A stretch of DNA of 64,000 nucleotides from Microbacterium sp. CH12i (GTDB lineage: Bacteria; Actinomycetota; Actinomycetes; Actinomycetales; Microbacteriaceae). Each line of letters opens with the position of its first letter. Within the stretch, counting starts at the first letter, position 1. The DNA is taken from contig NZ_JHET01000002.1 of the NCBI RefSeq assembly GCF_000685355.1, positions 62,001-126,000 on the forward strand, given 5' to 3'. Shown one piece after another: positions 44,143 through 55,196 of this stretch. The notes below the pieces were generated by a model that made no database searches, was not told where the DNA came from, and worked only from the letters and a program-made list of their open reading frames with translations. The position numbers and the translations under genes are program-made.

Positions 44143-44203
44143 TTCGAATCGCGCAAATGGCTGTATTTTCCGTCGAAATGGCACAACTTGCGCGATTCGA
44201 ACG
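44143..44203. repeat. Intergenic palindrome, family B (copy 2)
   Basis: Arms TTCGAATCGCGCAA (left) and TTGCGCGATTCGAA (right) are exact complements; loop with TATTTTCCGTCGAAATGG resembles copy 1 at 38900. It lies upstream of the HSDL2-like gene and 21 bases before the stop of the other SDR gene. Confidence 0.7.
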
Positions 44204-44223
44204 GGGGTACGGGAGGTGTGGGG

Positions 44224-44984
44224 TTACTTCGGTGCCATTCGGATGGCGCCGTCCAGGCGGATGGTCTCGCCGTTTAGGTAGTCGTTCGTCACGATGCTCA
44301 GGGCCAGTGCGGCGTACTCGTCGGGACGACCGAGGCGCGCGGGGTACGGCACCTGCTGTCCGAGTGACGCCTGCGCGGCCTCGGGGAGACCGGCGAGCAT
44401 CGGCGTCTCCATGATCCCCGGGGCGATCGTGCAGACCCGGATGCCGTAGCGGGCAAGCTCGCGCGCAATGGGCAACGTCATAGCGTGCACGCCACCCTTC
44501 GACGCCGAGTACGCGGGCTGCCCGATCTGTCCATCGAACGCGGCGACGGATGCCGTGTTCACGATGACTCCACGACCGCCAGCGTCGGTCTCGTCGTTCT
44601 TCGCAATGACGGCGGATGCCTGCGAGATGACGTTAAATGTACCGACGAGGTTGATGCGCACCACGCGCTCGAAGTCGGCAAGGACTGCGGGGTTGCCCTC
44701 ACGATCGAGGACCTTCGCTGGCGGTGCGATGCCGGCGCAGTTGACGACGATGCGGAGCGGGGCGTGCTCATTCGCGGCGACTGCGGCAGCCGCGGCATCC
44801 TCTGGATTGGTGACGTCACCTGCGGCGAACGTCCCACCGATCTCGGCGGCGAGCTCGGCGCCTGCGACGACGGCAGGTCGAGCAGGGTGACGTGAGCACC
44901 GGCGGCGGCGAGCGCGCGGGCGGTCGCGAGGCCCAGCCCTGAAGCTCCACCCGTGATGAGGGCGCCTGATCCCTGAATCTGCAT
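44224..44984 (-). CDS. SDR, 3-hydroxyacyl-CoA dehydrogenase type-2-like (HSD10), one apparent -1 frameshift near 44871
   Basis: From ATG 44984 (GAAGGAGAACAG) the protein opens [20 protein letters not shown], breaks after LLDLP, and continues in the next frame [20 protein letters not shown], then [29 protein letters not shown], and [15 protein letters not shown] to the TGA at 44224. One base, probably the second G of CCGGTC, is missing. Repaired length is 253 residues. [21 protein letters not shown] is characteristic of HSD10-like enzymes that oxidise 2-methyl-3-hydroxyacyl-CoA, which would yield propionyl-CoA. Confidence 0.83.
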
Positions 44985-45081
44985 CTGTTCTCCTTCGAAC
45001 GGTCGTGCAACTCGGTTCCAGCTTATGCGATTCGCAGTCTCACCCCTGGCGCCAATCGTCGTTGAGGTGTTGGCTGGGGCC

Positions 45082-45441
45082 ATGGAACTGCGTCGAAAGC
45101 GAGCCTACGACAATGCCGAGCCCTCCGATGGGTTCAGGGTGCTCGTCGATCGGCTGTGGCCGCGCGGAGTCTCAAAAGAGCGCGCGGCCATTGATCTATG
45201 GGCCAAAGACACCGCCCCCAGTCCGGAGCTCAGAAAGGACTGGCACGCGGCATCGGATGACGACTGGGGCACCTACGCCGACCGTTACCGCGCAGAACTC
45301 GAGAACGAGACAGCGCCAGCGCTGGATGAGCTCGCCGCACAGCTGAAGCCGCACGAGGTCGTCACGCTGGTCTATGCCGCGCACGACCCGGAGCACAATC
45401 ACGCCGTCGTGCTTGAAAAGGCGCTCCGCCCGCTGCTGTGA
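45082..45441 (+). CDS. DUF488 family protein
   Basis: 119 residues from ATG 45082. RKRAYDNAEPSDGFRVLVDR, LWPRGVSKERAAIDLWAKD and VTLVYAAHDPEHNHAVVL are the standard DUF488 (YeaO-type) blocks. Function not established. Single gene, divergent from the HSD10-like SDR and convergent with the ECF transporter operon. Confidence 0.87.
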   Translation: MELRRKRAYDNAEPSDGFRVLVDRLWPRGVSKERAAIDLWAKDTAPSPELRKDWHAASDDDWGTYADRYRAELENETAPALDELAAQLKPHEVVTLVYAAHDPEHNHAVVLEKALRPLL

Positions 45442-45452
45442 CATCCGTAGGC

Positions 45453-45540
45453 CGTGCACAACTCCTGAGAAACCACCGGCAGCGGTACGAGATCCCACGA
45501 ACACCCGACTTCTGCGGCCAGGTCTCAGGAGTTGTGAACG
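45453..45540. repeat. Intergenic palindrome, family C (copy 1)
   Basis: CGTGCACAACTCCTGAGA at the left and TCTCAGGAGTTGTGAACG at the right end are complementary with one mismatch; about 50 bases of unpaired core. A relative with arms GTTCATAACTCCTCC is at 57081-57167. It lies between convergent genes. Confidence 0.65.
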
Positions 45541-45570
45541 CAAACCCGCGCTGAACGCGACCTGACCGCC

Positions 45571-46353
45571 TCAGCTCCAGACGAAGCGGAACGTTCCCAG
45601 CAGCACGGCCGCCGTCAGCGCGAGCGTCATGATCACTACCCCGCCGAGCAGCGCCACTCCATCTCGCGCATGCAGCCTCGATGGCCGAGACCAGGTGCGC
45701 GGGATGCCGGAGCCGAACCCGCGCGCTTCCATCGCCATCGCGAGCTTCGTGCCGCGCCTGACCGCGAACACGAGCAGCACGAACGCCATGGAGAAGAATC
45801 GCTGAAGCACTCCTCGGTCACCGACCCCACGCGCACGGCGGGCGAGTCCCATCGTGCGCCAGTCGTCGAGGAACAGCCCCAGCATCCGCGTGCCGGCGAG
45901 AACGCCCAGCACAAAGCGGCTGGGGAGCTTTGCCACCTGCGCGAGCGCATCGGCGAGCTCGGTCGGATCGGTGTTGCCGAACAGCAGAATCGTCGGCAAC
46001 CCCAGTGCCACGACGCGAAGGCTCACAGCGATCGCGAGCGATACCGAGTCTTCGCTGATGGTGGCGAAGCCGAAGCTCCAGTAGATCTGACCGGCAGGTT
46101 CTGCGTAGAGCAGCATGCTGAGACCGGCGATGGGCGCGAAGATCACGATGGGCAGCAATCGCCGTAGCACGGTCGATAGACGCAGACCAGTGAGCGGCAG
46201 GCACAGCAGCTGCAGCGCGATCGCGACGAGACCGCTGGTCACGTCAATCGAGGCGAACAGCGGCACGGATAGCAGCAGCGCCAGTAGCAGCTTCGTCACG
46301 GGGTTCACCGCGTCGAGCCAGGCGTGACGCGTCGCGGTATCCACCTCAGTCAC
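45571..46353 (-). CDS. ECF transporter T component (YkoC-like)
   Basis: 260 residues, five or six membrane helices, with the two coupling motifs that contact the ATPase: LARRARG and AMEARGF. GTG start at 46353 overlaps the ATPase stop (GTGA). It forms the energy-coupling module with the fused ATPase, and takes its specificity from the S component at 47807. Confidence 0.88.
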   Translation of the reverse strand: MTEVDTATRHAWLDAVNPVTKLLLALLLSVPLFASIDVTSGLVAIALQLLCLPLTGLRLSTVLRRLLPIVIFAPIAGLSMLLYAEPAGQIYWSFGFATISEDSVSLAIAVSLRVVALGLPTILLFGNTDPTELADALAQVAKLPSRFVLGVLAGTRMLGLFLDDWRTMGLARRARGVGDRGVLQRFFSMAFVLLVFAVRRGTKLAMAMEARGFGSGIPRTWSRPSRLHARDGVALLGGVVIMTLALTAAVLLGTFRFVWS

Positions 46354-47804
46354 GAGGCAACCCCCAGGTCGATGCGGTGCCCGCCGAGATGACGGATCAC
46401 GCCTTCGTCGTGGGTCACCGCGACGACCGATGTCCCGGCAGCTATCTCCTCCTGCAGCAGTGCGACGAGCTCGATCCAGCCTCTACGGTCCTGTCCGAAG
46501 GTCGGCTCGTCAAGCACGATCACCTCGGGGGATGCCGCGAGCACCGTCGCGACCGACAGCCGGCGCTTCTGTCCGCCGGACAGCGTGAACGGGTTCGCGA
46601 GCGCGAGAGGAGCAAGGTGCAGGCGCTCAAGCAGCGCCTCAACGACCGCCGTCGTACGCGCAGCATCCCAGCCCAGCGCCTTCGGCCCGACCGCGAGTTC
46701 ATCGCGCAGCGTCTGGGTGAGGAATTGATGCTCGGGCTCTTGAAACACGGTGCCGATGCGCGTGAGCAGTTCGCGGGAGGTCCACCGAAACGGCCTGCGC
46801 CCTCCCCTGCCAGCCAATTCTGCCGCTGCGACGATCTCGCCCTCGTGCTCGGGAATGAGCCCGGCGAGTGTCAGCGCCAACGTCGACTTGCCGACACCGT
46901 TCGGACCGGTGATCACCGTCGCACTCCCCCGCGGCACATGCACATCGAGTCCGGATTGCACGATGGTGCGCGGGTCACGGGCGATCGCGAGGTCTACGGC
47001 GCTGAGCATGTCGGAATCTGCGCCGCCCCTCGGTAGCATCGGCAGCTCGACATCCAGGCCCGGCACCCACACCCCAGCATCCGCCAGCGCGTGACCGTGC
47101 TCCGCGAAAACCTGCTCGGGCGCTCCGTCGGCGAGTAGCCCACCGTCCGCGGCCAGCACGATAACGCGGGTCATCAGATCGACCCACACCGGCGTGCGGT
47201 GCTCCACGACAATGAGGGTCGCTCCGGTGGCATCCACCACGCGCTCCACGCTCGCGCGCACCTCGGCGACACCCTCTGGATCAAGGTTCGCCGTCGGTTC
47301 ATCGAGCAGCAGCAGCCCCGGCCGCATCGCAAGTACACCCGCCAGCACCAGGCGCTGCTTCTGTCCGCCCGACAGTGCTTTCGTCGCATGACGCAGCGGC
47401 ACGTCAAGACCCACGGCGTCGAGCGCCTCAGCAACCCGGTCAGAGATCTCGGATGCCGGAACACCGAGGTTCTCGCATCCGAACGCGACGTCGTCGCCGA
47501 CCTTCGACAGCACGATCCCGGCATCCGGGTCTTGCATCACCAGCCCGGTGTGCCCACGCCGTGACTCGGGACTCGCACCGTCAACCAGAAGCGAACCACT
47601 GCGCTCGCCTTCATCGGCGTCACCGAGGACACCTGCCAGCCCCGCGAGCAGCGTCGACTTGCCTGCTCCGGAGGCTCCGAGAAGCAGCACCCGCTCGCCC
47701 GGCTCGATCGTGAAAGTGACGTCGCTGACGGCGGGAAGCCGCCGTCCCGCGTAGCGCCATCCCCAGCCCGCAGCCTGCACGCGGGCTGGGGTGGCAGTGG
47801 TCAT
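46350..47804 (-). CDS. ECF transporter fused double ATPase (YkoD-like)
   Basis: 484 residues from ATG 47804, two ABC modules in one chain. Module 1: Walker A LLGASGAGKSTLLAG, signature ALSGGQKQRLVLAGV, Walker B LLLLDEPTANLD. Module 2: ITGPNGVGKSTLALTL, TLSGGQKRRLSVATV, VIVLDEPTFGQD. Energises import by the ECF complex. Middle gene of a three-gene operon under a TPP riboswitch. Confidence 0.92.
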   Translation of the reverse strand: MTTATPARVQAAGWGWRYAGRRLPAVSDVTFTIEPGERVLLLGASGAGKSTLLAGLAGVLGDADEGERSGSLLVDGASPESRRGHTGLVMQDPDAGIVLSKVGDDVAFGCENLGVPASEISDRVAEALDAVGLDVPLRHATKALSGGQKQRLVLAGVLAMRPGLLLLDEPTANLDPEGVAEVRASVERVVDATGATLIVVEHRTPVWVDLMTRVIVLAADGGLLADGAPEQVFAEHGHALADAGVWVPGLDVELPMLPRGGADSDMLSAVDLAIARDPRTIVQSGLDVHVPRGSATVITGPNGVGKSTLALTLAGLIPEHEGEIVAAAELAGRGGRRPFRWTSRELLTRIGTVFQEPEHQFLTQTLRDELAVGPKALGWDAARTTAVVEALLERLHLAPLALANPFTLSGGQKRRLSVATVLAASPEVIVLDEPTFGQDRRGWIELVALLQEEIAAGTSVVAVTHDEGVIRHLGGHRIDLGVAS

Positions 47805-47806
47805 GT

Positions 47807-48445
47807 TCAGACCTCGCGCACGAGTTCTCGGCCGGCGGCGAATCGGCTGAGTGCACCGGTTGTGGCAAGAGCACGCACCAGCAGCCAACCGACGAGACCG
47901 GCGAGGATGGCGCCCGATATTGCGGTGCACACGAGATAGATCGAGTTGAACTCAAGCGACTTGAGGATGTTCGGGCTGCTGCCGTAGAACAGCTCGAAGA
48001 CCCAGGCAGCGACACCGGCACCAATGCCGGCAAGGACAGCGACGGGGAGGCCGAAGCGACGGTAGAGGAACAAAGCGAAGATGATCTCTGCCCCGAGCCC
48101 CTGCACGGCTCCGGAGAGGATCGTGGAGATGCCCCAGACGTTGCCGATCAGCATCGACACGATTGCCGCGACGAGCTCGACGACGAGCGCGGCGCCGGGC
48201 TTGCGAACGACGAGTCCGCCGACGACACCGCCGAGCAACCAGATACCAACGGCAATGCCTCCGAAACCGGGAGTCAGTGCATCCGCCGCGCTGAACCAGG
48301 CGTAGCCGATCGTGTTCCAACCCCAGAACGCGAGACCGATCGCGACACCGAGAACAGCAGCGACGACGATGTCAACGACGCGCCAGCGCCATGGGCTCTG
48401 CGTGCCGCCCTGAACGGACGCGGACACACCTGTAGACGTACTCAT
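47807..48445 (-). CDS. ECF transporter S component (YkoE-like, thiamine precursor)
   Basis: 212 residues from ATG 48445 (AGGGAGGAGTTCAA). Six hydrophobic helices: VVDIVVAAVLGVAIGLAFWG at the start, FGGIAVGIWLLGGVVGGLVV, and AISGAILAGLVGWLLVRALA at the end. The pattern WGWNTIGYAW and the TPP riboswitch upstream identify it as YkoE, which binds thiamine or its hydroxymethylpyrimidine precursor. Confidence 0.9.
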   Translation of the reverse strand: MSTSTGVSASVQGGTQSPWRWRVVDIVVAAVLGVAIGLAFWGWNTIGYAWFSAADALTPGFGGIAVGIWLLGGVVGGLVVRKPGAALVVELVAAIVSMLIGNVWGISTILSGAVQGLGAEIIFALFLYRRFGLPVAVLAGIGAGVAAWVFELFYGSSPNILKSLEFNSIYLVCTAISGAILAGLVGWLLVRALATTGALSRFAAGRELVREV

Positions 48446-48452
48446 TTGAACT

Positions 48453-48541
<89 letters not shown>

Positions 48542-48611
48542 GTGTTGACGATCTTACTCACACCGGCGTCCTCGCGCCGAAACGCACGAAGGTGAGCGGA
48601 TTCGATAGCGT

Positions 48612-50107
48612 ATGCAGGTGACCCCTGACGACGCGACGCCCGATACGGGCACGCTCACCCGCCGCGCCATGCGCGCACGCACGGGGCCGGTGGACTCGGT
48701 GCGTCCCCCCTCCTTGCCGTCCGACGACACGGAATTTGAGGCACAGTGGGCTGACGCCGTGCGTCCGGCTACCGCGCTCACTTGGATCGATGCCGACGAT
48801 GTCGAGGAATCCACCCACCCCGCCGACCTCGACGCCGCGGCCACGGAAGACACCGAACCTAGCCTCCTTGCGGACGCGCGGTTTCGTCCGGCTCTCCTAC
48901 ACGGGCGGTGGCTCTTGCCGCTCGGCACGCTTGCCGCACTCGTCATCGGTTACTCCGCGACGATGCTGCTGTGGCCGCTCCACGAGGTCCCCCCGACAGT
49001 GCAAGCAATCGAGTTTGACACCGCCCCGTCAGTGGCTGCTGCGCCGATATGGCCGACAACAGGAAGCGCCGGGGTGAGTGTTGCCGGTATTTCCTCGATG
49101 GCTTCGACTCCCGATGCCGCATCGATCGCCAGCTTGACCAAAGTCGTCACCAGCCTGATGGTGCTGGATCGGATGCCGCTGCAGCCGGGCGAGCAGGGGC
49201 CGGAATTCTCGTTCACCTACAGCGACAGCGTGAACTACTGGGACTACCGCCGCGGCGACCAGTCCGCGCTCGACGTTCCGGTGGGCGGCGTGTTGACCGA
49301 GTACCAGATGCTTCAGGGCACGCTGCTCGGATCCGCCAATAACTACGTCGATCGACTCGCGCGCGACATCTGGGGCTCCGACGCCCAGTTTGCCGACGCA
49401 GCCGCGACGTGGCTCGCGGCTCGCGGCCTGACCGGAATCACCATCGTGACACCGTCCGGGTCTCCGAAGGAAACGTCGCGACCCCGGAAGCGCTGCTGAA
49501 TCTCGCTGAGCGGGCCATGCAGAACCCGGTGTTCGCCGAGATCGTCGGCACGACGAGCGTTGAGCTTCCCGGCGCGGGTTTGGTCACGAACACGAACGGC
49601 ATGCTGGCAGACCCGGGTGTGCTGGGCATCAAGACCGGAACTCTCGTCGGCTCGAGCCTGCTCACGGCGAAAGACGTCACGCTCGCTGACGGCACGGTCG
49701 TGCGACTGTATTCATCAGTGTTGAACCAGAGCACCGATGACGAGCGTCTCGCTGTGACGCGATCGCTCCTTGCGGGTGTGGAAGCCGAGCTGAACACCGT
49801 CTCGCCAGCCGTATCGGCGGGCACCCTCGTCGGCCAAGTGAACACCCCGTGGGGCGAGCAGGCGGATGTCGTTGTCGACGATGATGCGAGCGTGGTGCTG
49901 TGGAACGGCGCTGCAGCGACCGCCGCCGTGCAGTTTGACTTCGGTGATCAGCGCGCTGATGGCGACGCTGTCGGAACATTGAATGTGAGCGGACCGTTGG
50001 ATGCAGTCGCCGTCGATGTCTCCCTCGCCAGCGACATTGAGGGTCCGAGCCCGTGGTGGCGTCTCACGCACCCGCTCGAGCTGCTCGGCATCACAGCGGC
50101 CAACTGA
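48612..50107 (+). CDS. D-alanyl-D-alanine carboxypeptidase-like protein, one apparent -1 frameshift near 49460
   Basis: A membrane-anchored penicillin-binding-fold protein of about 498 residues. A polar N-terminus of 95 residues, one membrane helix (about 100-122), then the three active-site motifs: S-x-x-K as SLTK (174-177), S-x-N as SAN (241-243) and, after the frame break, K-T-G in LGIKTGTLVGSS. The break lies after TIVTPSG; one base in the GGG run restores SEGNVATPEALLNLAERAMQ. Likely trims peptidoglycan stem peptides outside the membrane. No signal peptide of the secreted DacA type. Confidence 0.8.
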
Positions 50108-50134
50108 CCAGCAGCTGGCCGCTGTTTCTGATGC

Positions 50135-52241
50135 TCAGAGCTCGGCTCGCTCCTCCGCTTGAGTGGCCGCCTCTGCCTCTGCGGTGATTTCGTCAGTGGC
50201 CGCACCGGTCGGCGTGACGGGGATAGACCCGGTCATCACTTCCTCGGCGTCGATGTCTGTTGCCGCCTGCTCGAACTGCGACTGATACAGGCGCCAGTAC
50301 GCGCCCTGCGCCTCGATGAGCTCGTTGTGCGAGCCCTTCTCCACGATGTCGCCGTGCTCCATCACGAGGATGAGGTCAGCGTCGCGGATCGTCGACAAAC
50401 GGTGCGCGATCACGAACGAGGTGCGCCCCTGTCGCAGCGCCGCCATGGCGTGCTGCAGCAGCAGCTCGGTTCGAGTGTCGACGGCGCTCGTCGCTTCATC
50501 GAGGATGAGGATCGACGGCTTCGCCACGAATGCTCGCGCGATCGTGATGAGCTGACGCTCGCCGGCAGACACGTTCGCCGCATCCTCTTCGAGGACTGTT
50601 TCGTACCCCTCGGGCAGCGCATGCACGAACCGGTCGACGTACGTCGCCTTCGCTGCCTCGAACACTTCCTCATCGGTCGCGTCGGCACGGCCGTAGCGGA
50701 TGTTCTCCAGGATGGAACCGGCGAACAGCCACGGGTCCTGCAGCACCATGCCCGTGCGCGAGCGCAACTCGGATCGGGTCACCTTCGAGATGTCCTGTCC
50801 GTCGAGCAGGATACGACCGCCGCTGAGCTCGTAGAAGCGCATGATGAGGTTCACCAGCGTCGTCTTTCCGGCACCGGTAGGTCCGACGATCGCGACCGTC
50901 TGACCGGGCTCCACCCGGAACGAGAGGTCGTTGATCAGCGGACGCTCTGGCGTGTACGAGAACGACACGTGCTCGAACTCGATAACACCCTTGCCGTCGG
51001 CGAGGGCCGGTGCATCCGCAGCATCCGGCTCCTGCTCATCGGCGTCGAGGAAGTCGAACACGCGCTCGGCGGAGGCCGTGCCGGACTGCACGACAGCCGC
51101 CATGCCACCCAGTTCGCTCAGCGGCTGCGTGAACTGCTGCGAGTACTGGATGAACGCCTGCACGTCACCGAGGCGAAGCTGGCCGCTCGCGACCATAAGG
51201 CCGCCGAGCACAGCGATGCCGACATAGGTCAGGCTGCCGACGAAGGTCATGGCTGGCATGATGATTCCCGACAGGAACTGCGCCTTGAAGCTCGCCTGGA
51301 ACAGCTCTTCGTTCTCGACCTGGAACTTGTCGAGCGCATCTTTCTCGCGGCCGTACACCTTCACGAGCGCGTGGCCGGAGAATGCTTCTTCCACCTGCGC
51401 GTGAGACGGCCGACCTTGCGCCACTGCGAGCCGAAGGCCTTCTGCGAGCGCGGACCGATGACCCCGAAGATGACGCCCATGAGCGGCAACGCGACGAGAG
51501 CGACGAGAGCGAGCTGCCACGAGATGGAGAACATCATCACCAGCACGCCGACGACGGTGAGCACGGAGGTCAATGCACCGGAGAGGGACTGCTGCATCGC
51601 AGTGGTGATGTTGTCGATGTCGTTCGTGACTCGCGAGATCAGCTCACCGCGCTGCACCTTGTCGAAGTACGACAGCGGCAGACGGTTGATCTTCGCCTCG
51701 ACGGATTCACGCAGACGCCACATCGTGCGCACCATGATGACGTTTATGACGTAGCCCTGGATCCAGGTCAACAATGCGGCGCCGACGTAGATGGCGAGCA
51801 CCGAAACGATGATCCAACGCAGTCGCTCGAAGTCGATGCCGGCGCGACCTGGAAGTCGGTAAAGGCGGCAACCATGTTGGCGAAGTCGTCTTGACCTTGC
51901 GAACGGAGCAGATCGACGACCTGCTTTTGCGAGGCACCGGCGGGAACGCCGCTGTCGCCGAGAGTCTTCGAGATGAAGCCCTCGTAGATGATGTTGGTCG
52001 CTTCACCCAGCACCTTCGGTGCGGCAACCGTCAGCACGACGCCGATCGCACCGAGGATCGAGACGAAGACGAACGCGAGAGCGGAGGGCTTGAGCAGGCC
52101 GATCATCCGCCGGAAGCTCTTGCCGAAGTTGTCGGCCTTGCCTGCGGCGGGTGCGTCCCATCCGCCTGCGTCCCTGCGCGCCGTATCGGCGAGCTCTGCC
52201 TCGTACTGCTCTTCTGCAGTCAGCTGTTCTGGCGTGCTCAT
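50135..52241 (-). CDS. ABC exporter half-transporter with canonical ATPase, two apparent -1 frameshifts (near 51840 and 51402)
   Basis: Three frames give one protein of about 702 residues: MSTPEQLTAEEQYEAELADT to FTDFQVAP, then IDFERLRWIIVSVLAIYVGA to WRKVGRL, then AQVEEAFSGHALVKVYGREK to the end. Repairing one G and one A restores the usual LNAQVEEAFSGH. Membrane domain, then Walker A VGPTGAGKTTLVNL, signature NVSAGERQLITIARA, and Walker B ILILDEATSAVD with the catalytic Glu. It starts in the stop of the next half-transporter upstream (ATGA), so the pair forms a heterodimer exporting drugs or lipids. Confidence 0.85.
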
Positions 52242-53965
52242 GCGTCGACCCCCAGCTGCGATTCGACGATCTCTCGATAGGTCTCGTTCGAGGCCAGCAG
52301 TTCATCATGAGTGCCGACGCCGACCATGGTGCCACCGTCGAGTACCACGATGCGGTCGGCATCCATGATGCTCGACACGCGCTGCGCGACGACGATCTTC
52401 GTCACCTCCGGCAGTTCTCGCCACAGGGCCTGTCTCAGCCTCGCGTCTGTCGTGAGGTCAAGCGCCGAGAATGAGTCGTCGAAGATGAGGATCTCTGGCT
52501 GATGCACGATCGCCCTCGCTATCGCGAGACGCTGGCGCTGACCGCCGGACACGTTCGTGCCGCCCTGCGAGATGCGCGACTCGAGACCATCTGGCATCTC
52601 TTCGACGAAGTCGCGGCCCTGTGCGATCTCGAGCGCGTGCCAGAGATCTTCATCGGTGGCTTCCTCTCGCCCGTACCGCAGGTTCGACGCCACGGTTCCA
52701 GTGAACAGGAACGGCCGCTGCGGCACCAGGCCGATACTCTTCCACAAGGCTTCGACGTCAGCCTCACGAACATCAGTGCCATTGACGCGCACGGAACCGC
52801 CGGTGACGTCGAACAGCCGTGGGATCAAAGTGACGAGCGTGCTCTTGCCTGCGCCGGTGGAGCCGACGATCGCGACCGTCTCGCCCTTGTTTGCGGCGAA
52901 CGTGATGCCGGAGAGCACCGGAGACTCGGCGCCAGGATAGGTGAACTCGACGTCTTCGAGCACAACTGCGCCCGGGTTGCTGAAGTCGACGACACCGTTC
53001 TCGGTCCGGTGCAGGCTCGACTCGGCGTCGAGTACTTCGCCGACGCGCTCGGCCGAGACGGCAGCGCGCGGAATCATCATCGCCATGAAGCTCGACATGA
53101 TCACGCCCATCATGATCTGGCCGATGTACTGCATGAATGCGAACAGGGTGCCGACCTCGACGTTGCCCGCGTTGATCTCGATGCCGCCGAACCAGATCAC
53201 TCCGACGACGGTGATGTTGAGGATGAGCATGAACACCGGGAAGAGCAGCACGAAGAGCGAGCCGATCTTGCGCCCGAGAATCATCAGTTCGGTGTTCGTG
53301 TCGCGGAAGCGCGCTTCTTCGATCGGTTCGCGGACGAACGCTCGCACCACCCGCACACCCGTGAGCTGCTCGCGCATGACGCGGTTGATCGCATCGAGCT
53401 GCTTCTGGTTGCGGCGGAACAGCGGAACCATGCGACCGATGATGAGTACAGCGACGATCAGCAGCGCCGGCACCGAGACAGCGATCAACCAGCTCAACCC
53501 GACGTCTTGCTGCACGGCCATGATGATGCCGCCGATGGCCAGCAGCGGGGCTGTGACGAACATCGTCGCGCCCATCATCGCCAGCATCTGCACCTGCTGC
53601 ACATCGTTGGTGTTGCGGGTGATCAGCGAGCCGGCGCCGAACTGCGACACCTCGCGCTCTGAGAAACCGCTCACGCGGGAGAAGACGTCGGCGCGGATGT
53701 CGCGGCCGACGCTCATGGCGGCCTTGGCCGCGAAGTAGGTGGCGATGACCGAGCAGACGATCTGGCCGAGCGAGACGACGAGCATGAAGCCGCCGGTGCG
53801 CCAGATGTAGCCGGTGTCAGCCTGGGCGACACCCTTGTTGATGATGTCGGCGTTTAGCCGCGGCAAGTACAGCGTGGCGAGGGCGCTGGCGAACTGGAAG
53901 AGCAGTACGCCCAGCAGCAGCCAACGATATTTTGAGAGGTAACGGAAGAGGAGTTTTCCGAGCAT
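52238..53965 (-). CDS. ABC exporter half-transporter with degenerate catalytic site
   Basis: 575 residues from ATG 53965 (AAGGACTCCCTC). Six-helix membrane domain and an ATPase with Walker A VGSTGAGKSTLVTL and signature NVSGGQRQRLAIARA. The Walker B reads ILIFDDSFSALD: Asp stands where the catalytic Glu belongs. This is the mark of the non-hydrolysing side of heterodimeric exporters such as BmrC or LmrC. First gene of the exporter pair. Confidence 0.9.
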   Translation of the reverse strand: MLGKLLFRYLSKYRWLLLGVLLFQFASALATLYLPRLNADIINKGVAQADTGYIWRTGGFMLVVSLGQIVCSVIATYFAAKAAMSVGRDIRADVFSRVSGFSEREVSQFGAGSLITRNTNDVQQVQMLAMMGATMFVTAPLLAIGGIIMAVQQDVGLSWLIAVSVPALLIVAVLIIGRMVPLFRRNQKQLDAINRVMREQLTGVRVVRAFVREPIEEARFRDTNTELMILGRKIGSLFVLLFPVFMLILNITVVGVIWFGGIEINAGNVEVGTLFAFMQYIGQIMMGVIMSSFMAMMIPRAAVSAERVGEVLDAESSLHRTENGVVDFSNPGAVVLEDVEFTYPGAESPVLSGITFAANKGETVAIVGSTGAGKSTLVTLIPRLFDVTGGSVRVNGTDVREADVEALWKSIGLVPQRPFLFTGTVASNLRYGREEATDEDLWHALEIAQGRDFVEEMPDGLESRISQGGTNVSGGQRQRLAIARAIVHQPEILIFDDSFSALDLTTDARLRQALWRELPEVTKIVVAQRVSSIMDADRIVVLDGGTMVGVGTHDELLASNETYREIVESQLGVDA

Positions 53966-54126
53966 GAGGGAGTCCTTGCGGGAGAAGGGCCGAGTGGGCC
54001 ACAAAAAGAGTGCCACGAACTTCGGACATCCGAAACTGCGCAGCAGGTTTATCCGCTCAGGGCGAACGCATCACCGGTCATGCTGCGGATCCTGCACTCC
54101 GTACAGCAACCTCGTGCGCCGGTAGT

Positions 54127-55196
54127 TCAGTCGAACAGCGCGACCTCTGGTACGAACGTGCGGGCGGCGGCCGTTGCGTCCGGCGCCAGCTCTCGGATCG
54201 TTGGAGGCTGCCATTTCGGTGCACGATCCTTGTCGACCAGTTGCGCGCGAATTCCTTCGACGAGGTCGGGGTGATGCGTGCCAAACCAGATCACCCGCCG
54301 ATATTCGCCCTCTAACGCTGTCTTCAGGTCTCCCTCGCGCGCTTCGCGGACAGCATCCAGCGTGACGGCAAGGCCCGTCGGCGCGAGTTCGGCGAGCGTT
54401 GCCGCAGTGGCGGATGCCGCGGGCTCCGCCCGATCGGAGAGCCGCTGCGCGACCTCCCCGACGGTGTCGGCGGAGAATACCTCGTCGATCCAATCGCGCT
54501 CGTCTACGAGCGAAGAAGGCTCTGGGGTCTCATCGAACAGCAGCACGAGTTCAGTAGGGCTGGTCGGGTCGGCGCGTCGTGCGAGCGCTTCACGCAGCTC
54601 GTCAAGGTGCGCTGAGCGCACGTAGTGATCCGCGAAGCCCGCGTAGATGGCATCCGATCCCGCCATCACGGTGCCGGTGAGCCCGAGGTATTCGCCGAGC
54701 CTGCCGGGGGCACGCCCGAGCAGGTAGGTGCCGCCGACGCGGGGGTGAAGCCGATGCGAGTCTCAGGCATGGCGAGGCGGCTGCGTTCGGTGACAACGCG
54801 AATCGCGGCATGGCCTGCGAGTCCGATCCCGCCGCCCATAGTGATTCCGTCCGCGAAAGCGACGACGGTCTTCGGATACTCGGCGATCATGAGGTTGAGT
54901 GCGTACTCGGCGCGGAAGAAGTCGACCGTGCGCTCTGGATGACCGGCAATGATCTGGTCATACAGCGCCCGCACATCACCACCAGCGCAGAGGCCGCGAT
55001 CGCCCGCACCGTCGATGAGGATGATGTCGATATCGCTGTCATCACGCCAGGCATCAAGCGCGGCGGTAAGCAGGCCGATCATCTCGATATCGAGCGCGTT
55101 GATCGCCTTCGGACGATTCAGCGTCAGGCGCCCCAGCGACCCCTCGGTGCGAACCAGAACCGGGGATGCCGCGTCGATATCAGTCACGTATGCCAC
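54127..55196 (-). CDS. Enoyl-CoA hydratase/3-hydroxyisobutyryl-CoA hydrolase family protein, one apparent -1 frameshift near 54738
   Basis: Crotonase-fold protein of about 356 residues, the length of 3-hydroxyisobutyryl-CoA hydrolase. LTLNRPKAINALDIEMIGLL and GLCAGGDVRALY at the start, ADGITMGGGIGLAGHAAIRV in the oxyanion region, MPETRIGFTP before the break and VGGTYLLGRAPGRLGEYLGL after it. A missing G (GCGGTCGG) explains the shift. The C-terminal half with WIDEVFSADTV belongs to the hydrolase, not to plain hydratases. Start GTG 55196 gives MAYVTDID; its ribosome site is poor. Functions in valine breakdown. Confidence 0.82.

Noticed and set aside
50159..51754. A 531-codon plus-strand open frame opposite the ABC exporter gene
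   Set aside because: It mirrors the codons of the exporter on the other strand; no domain, signal or start context.
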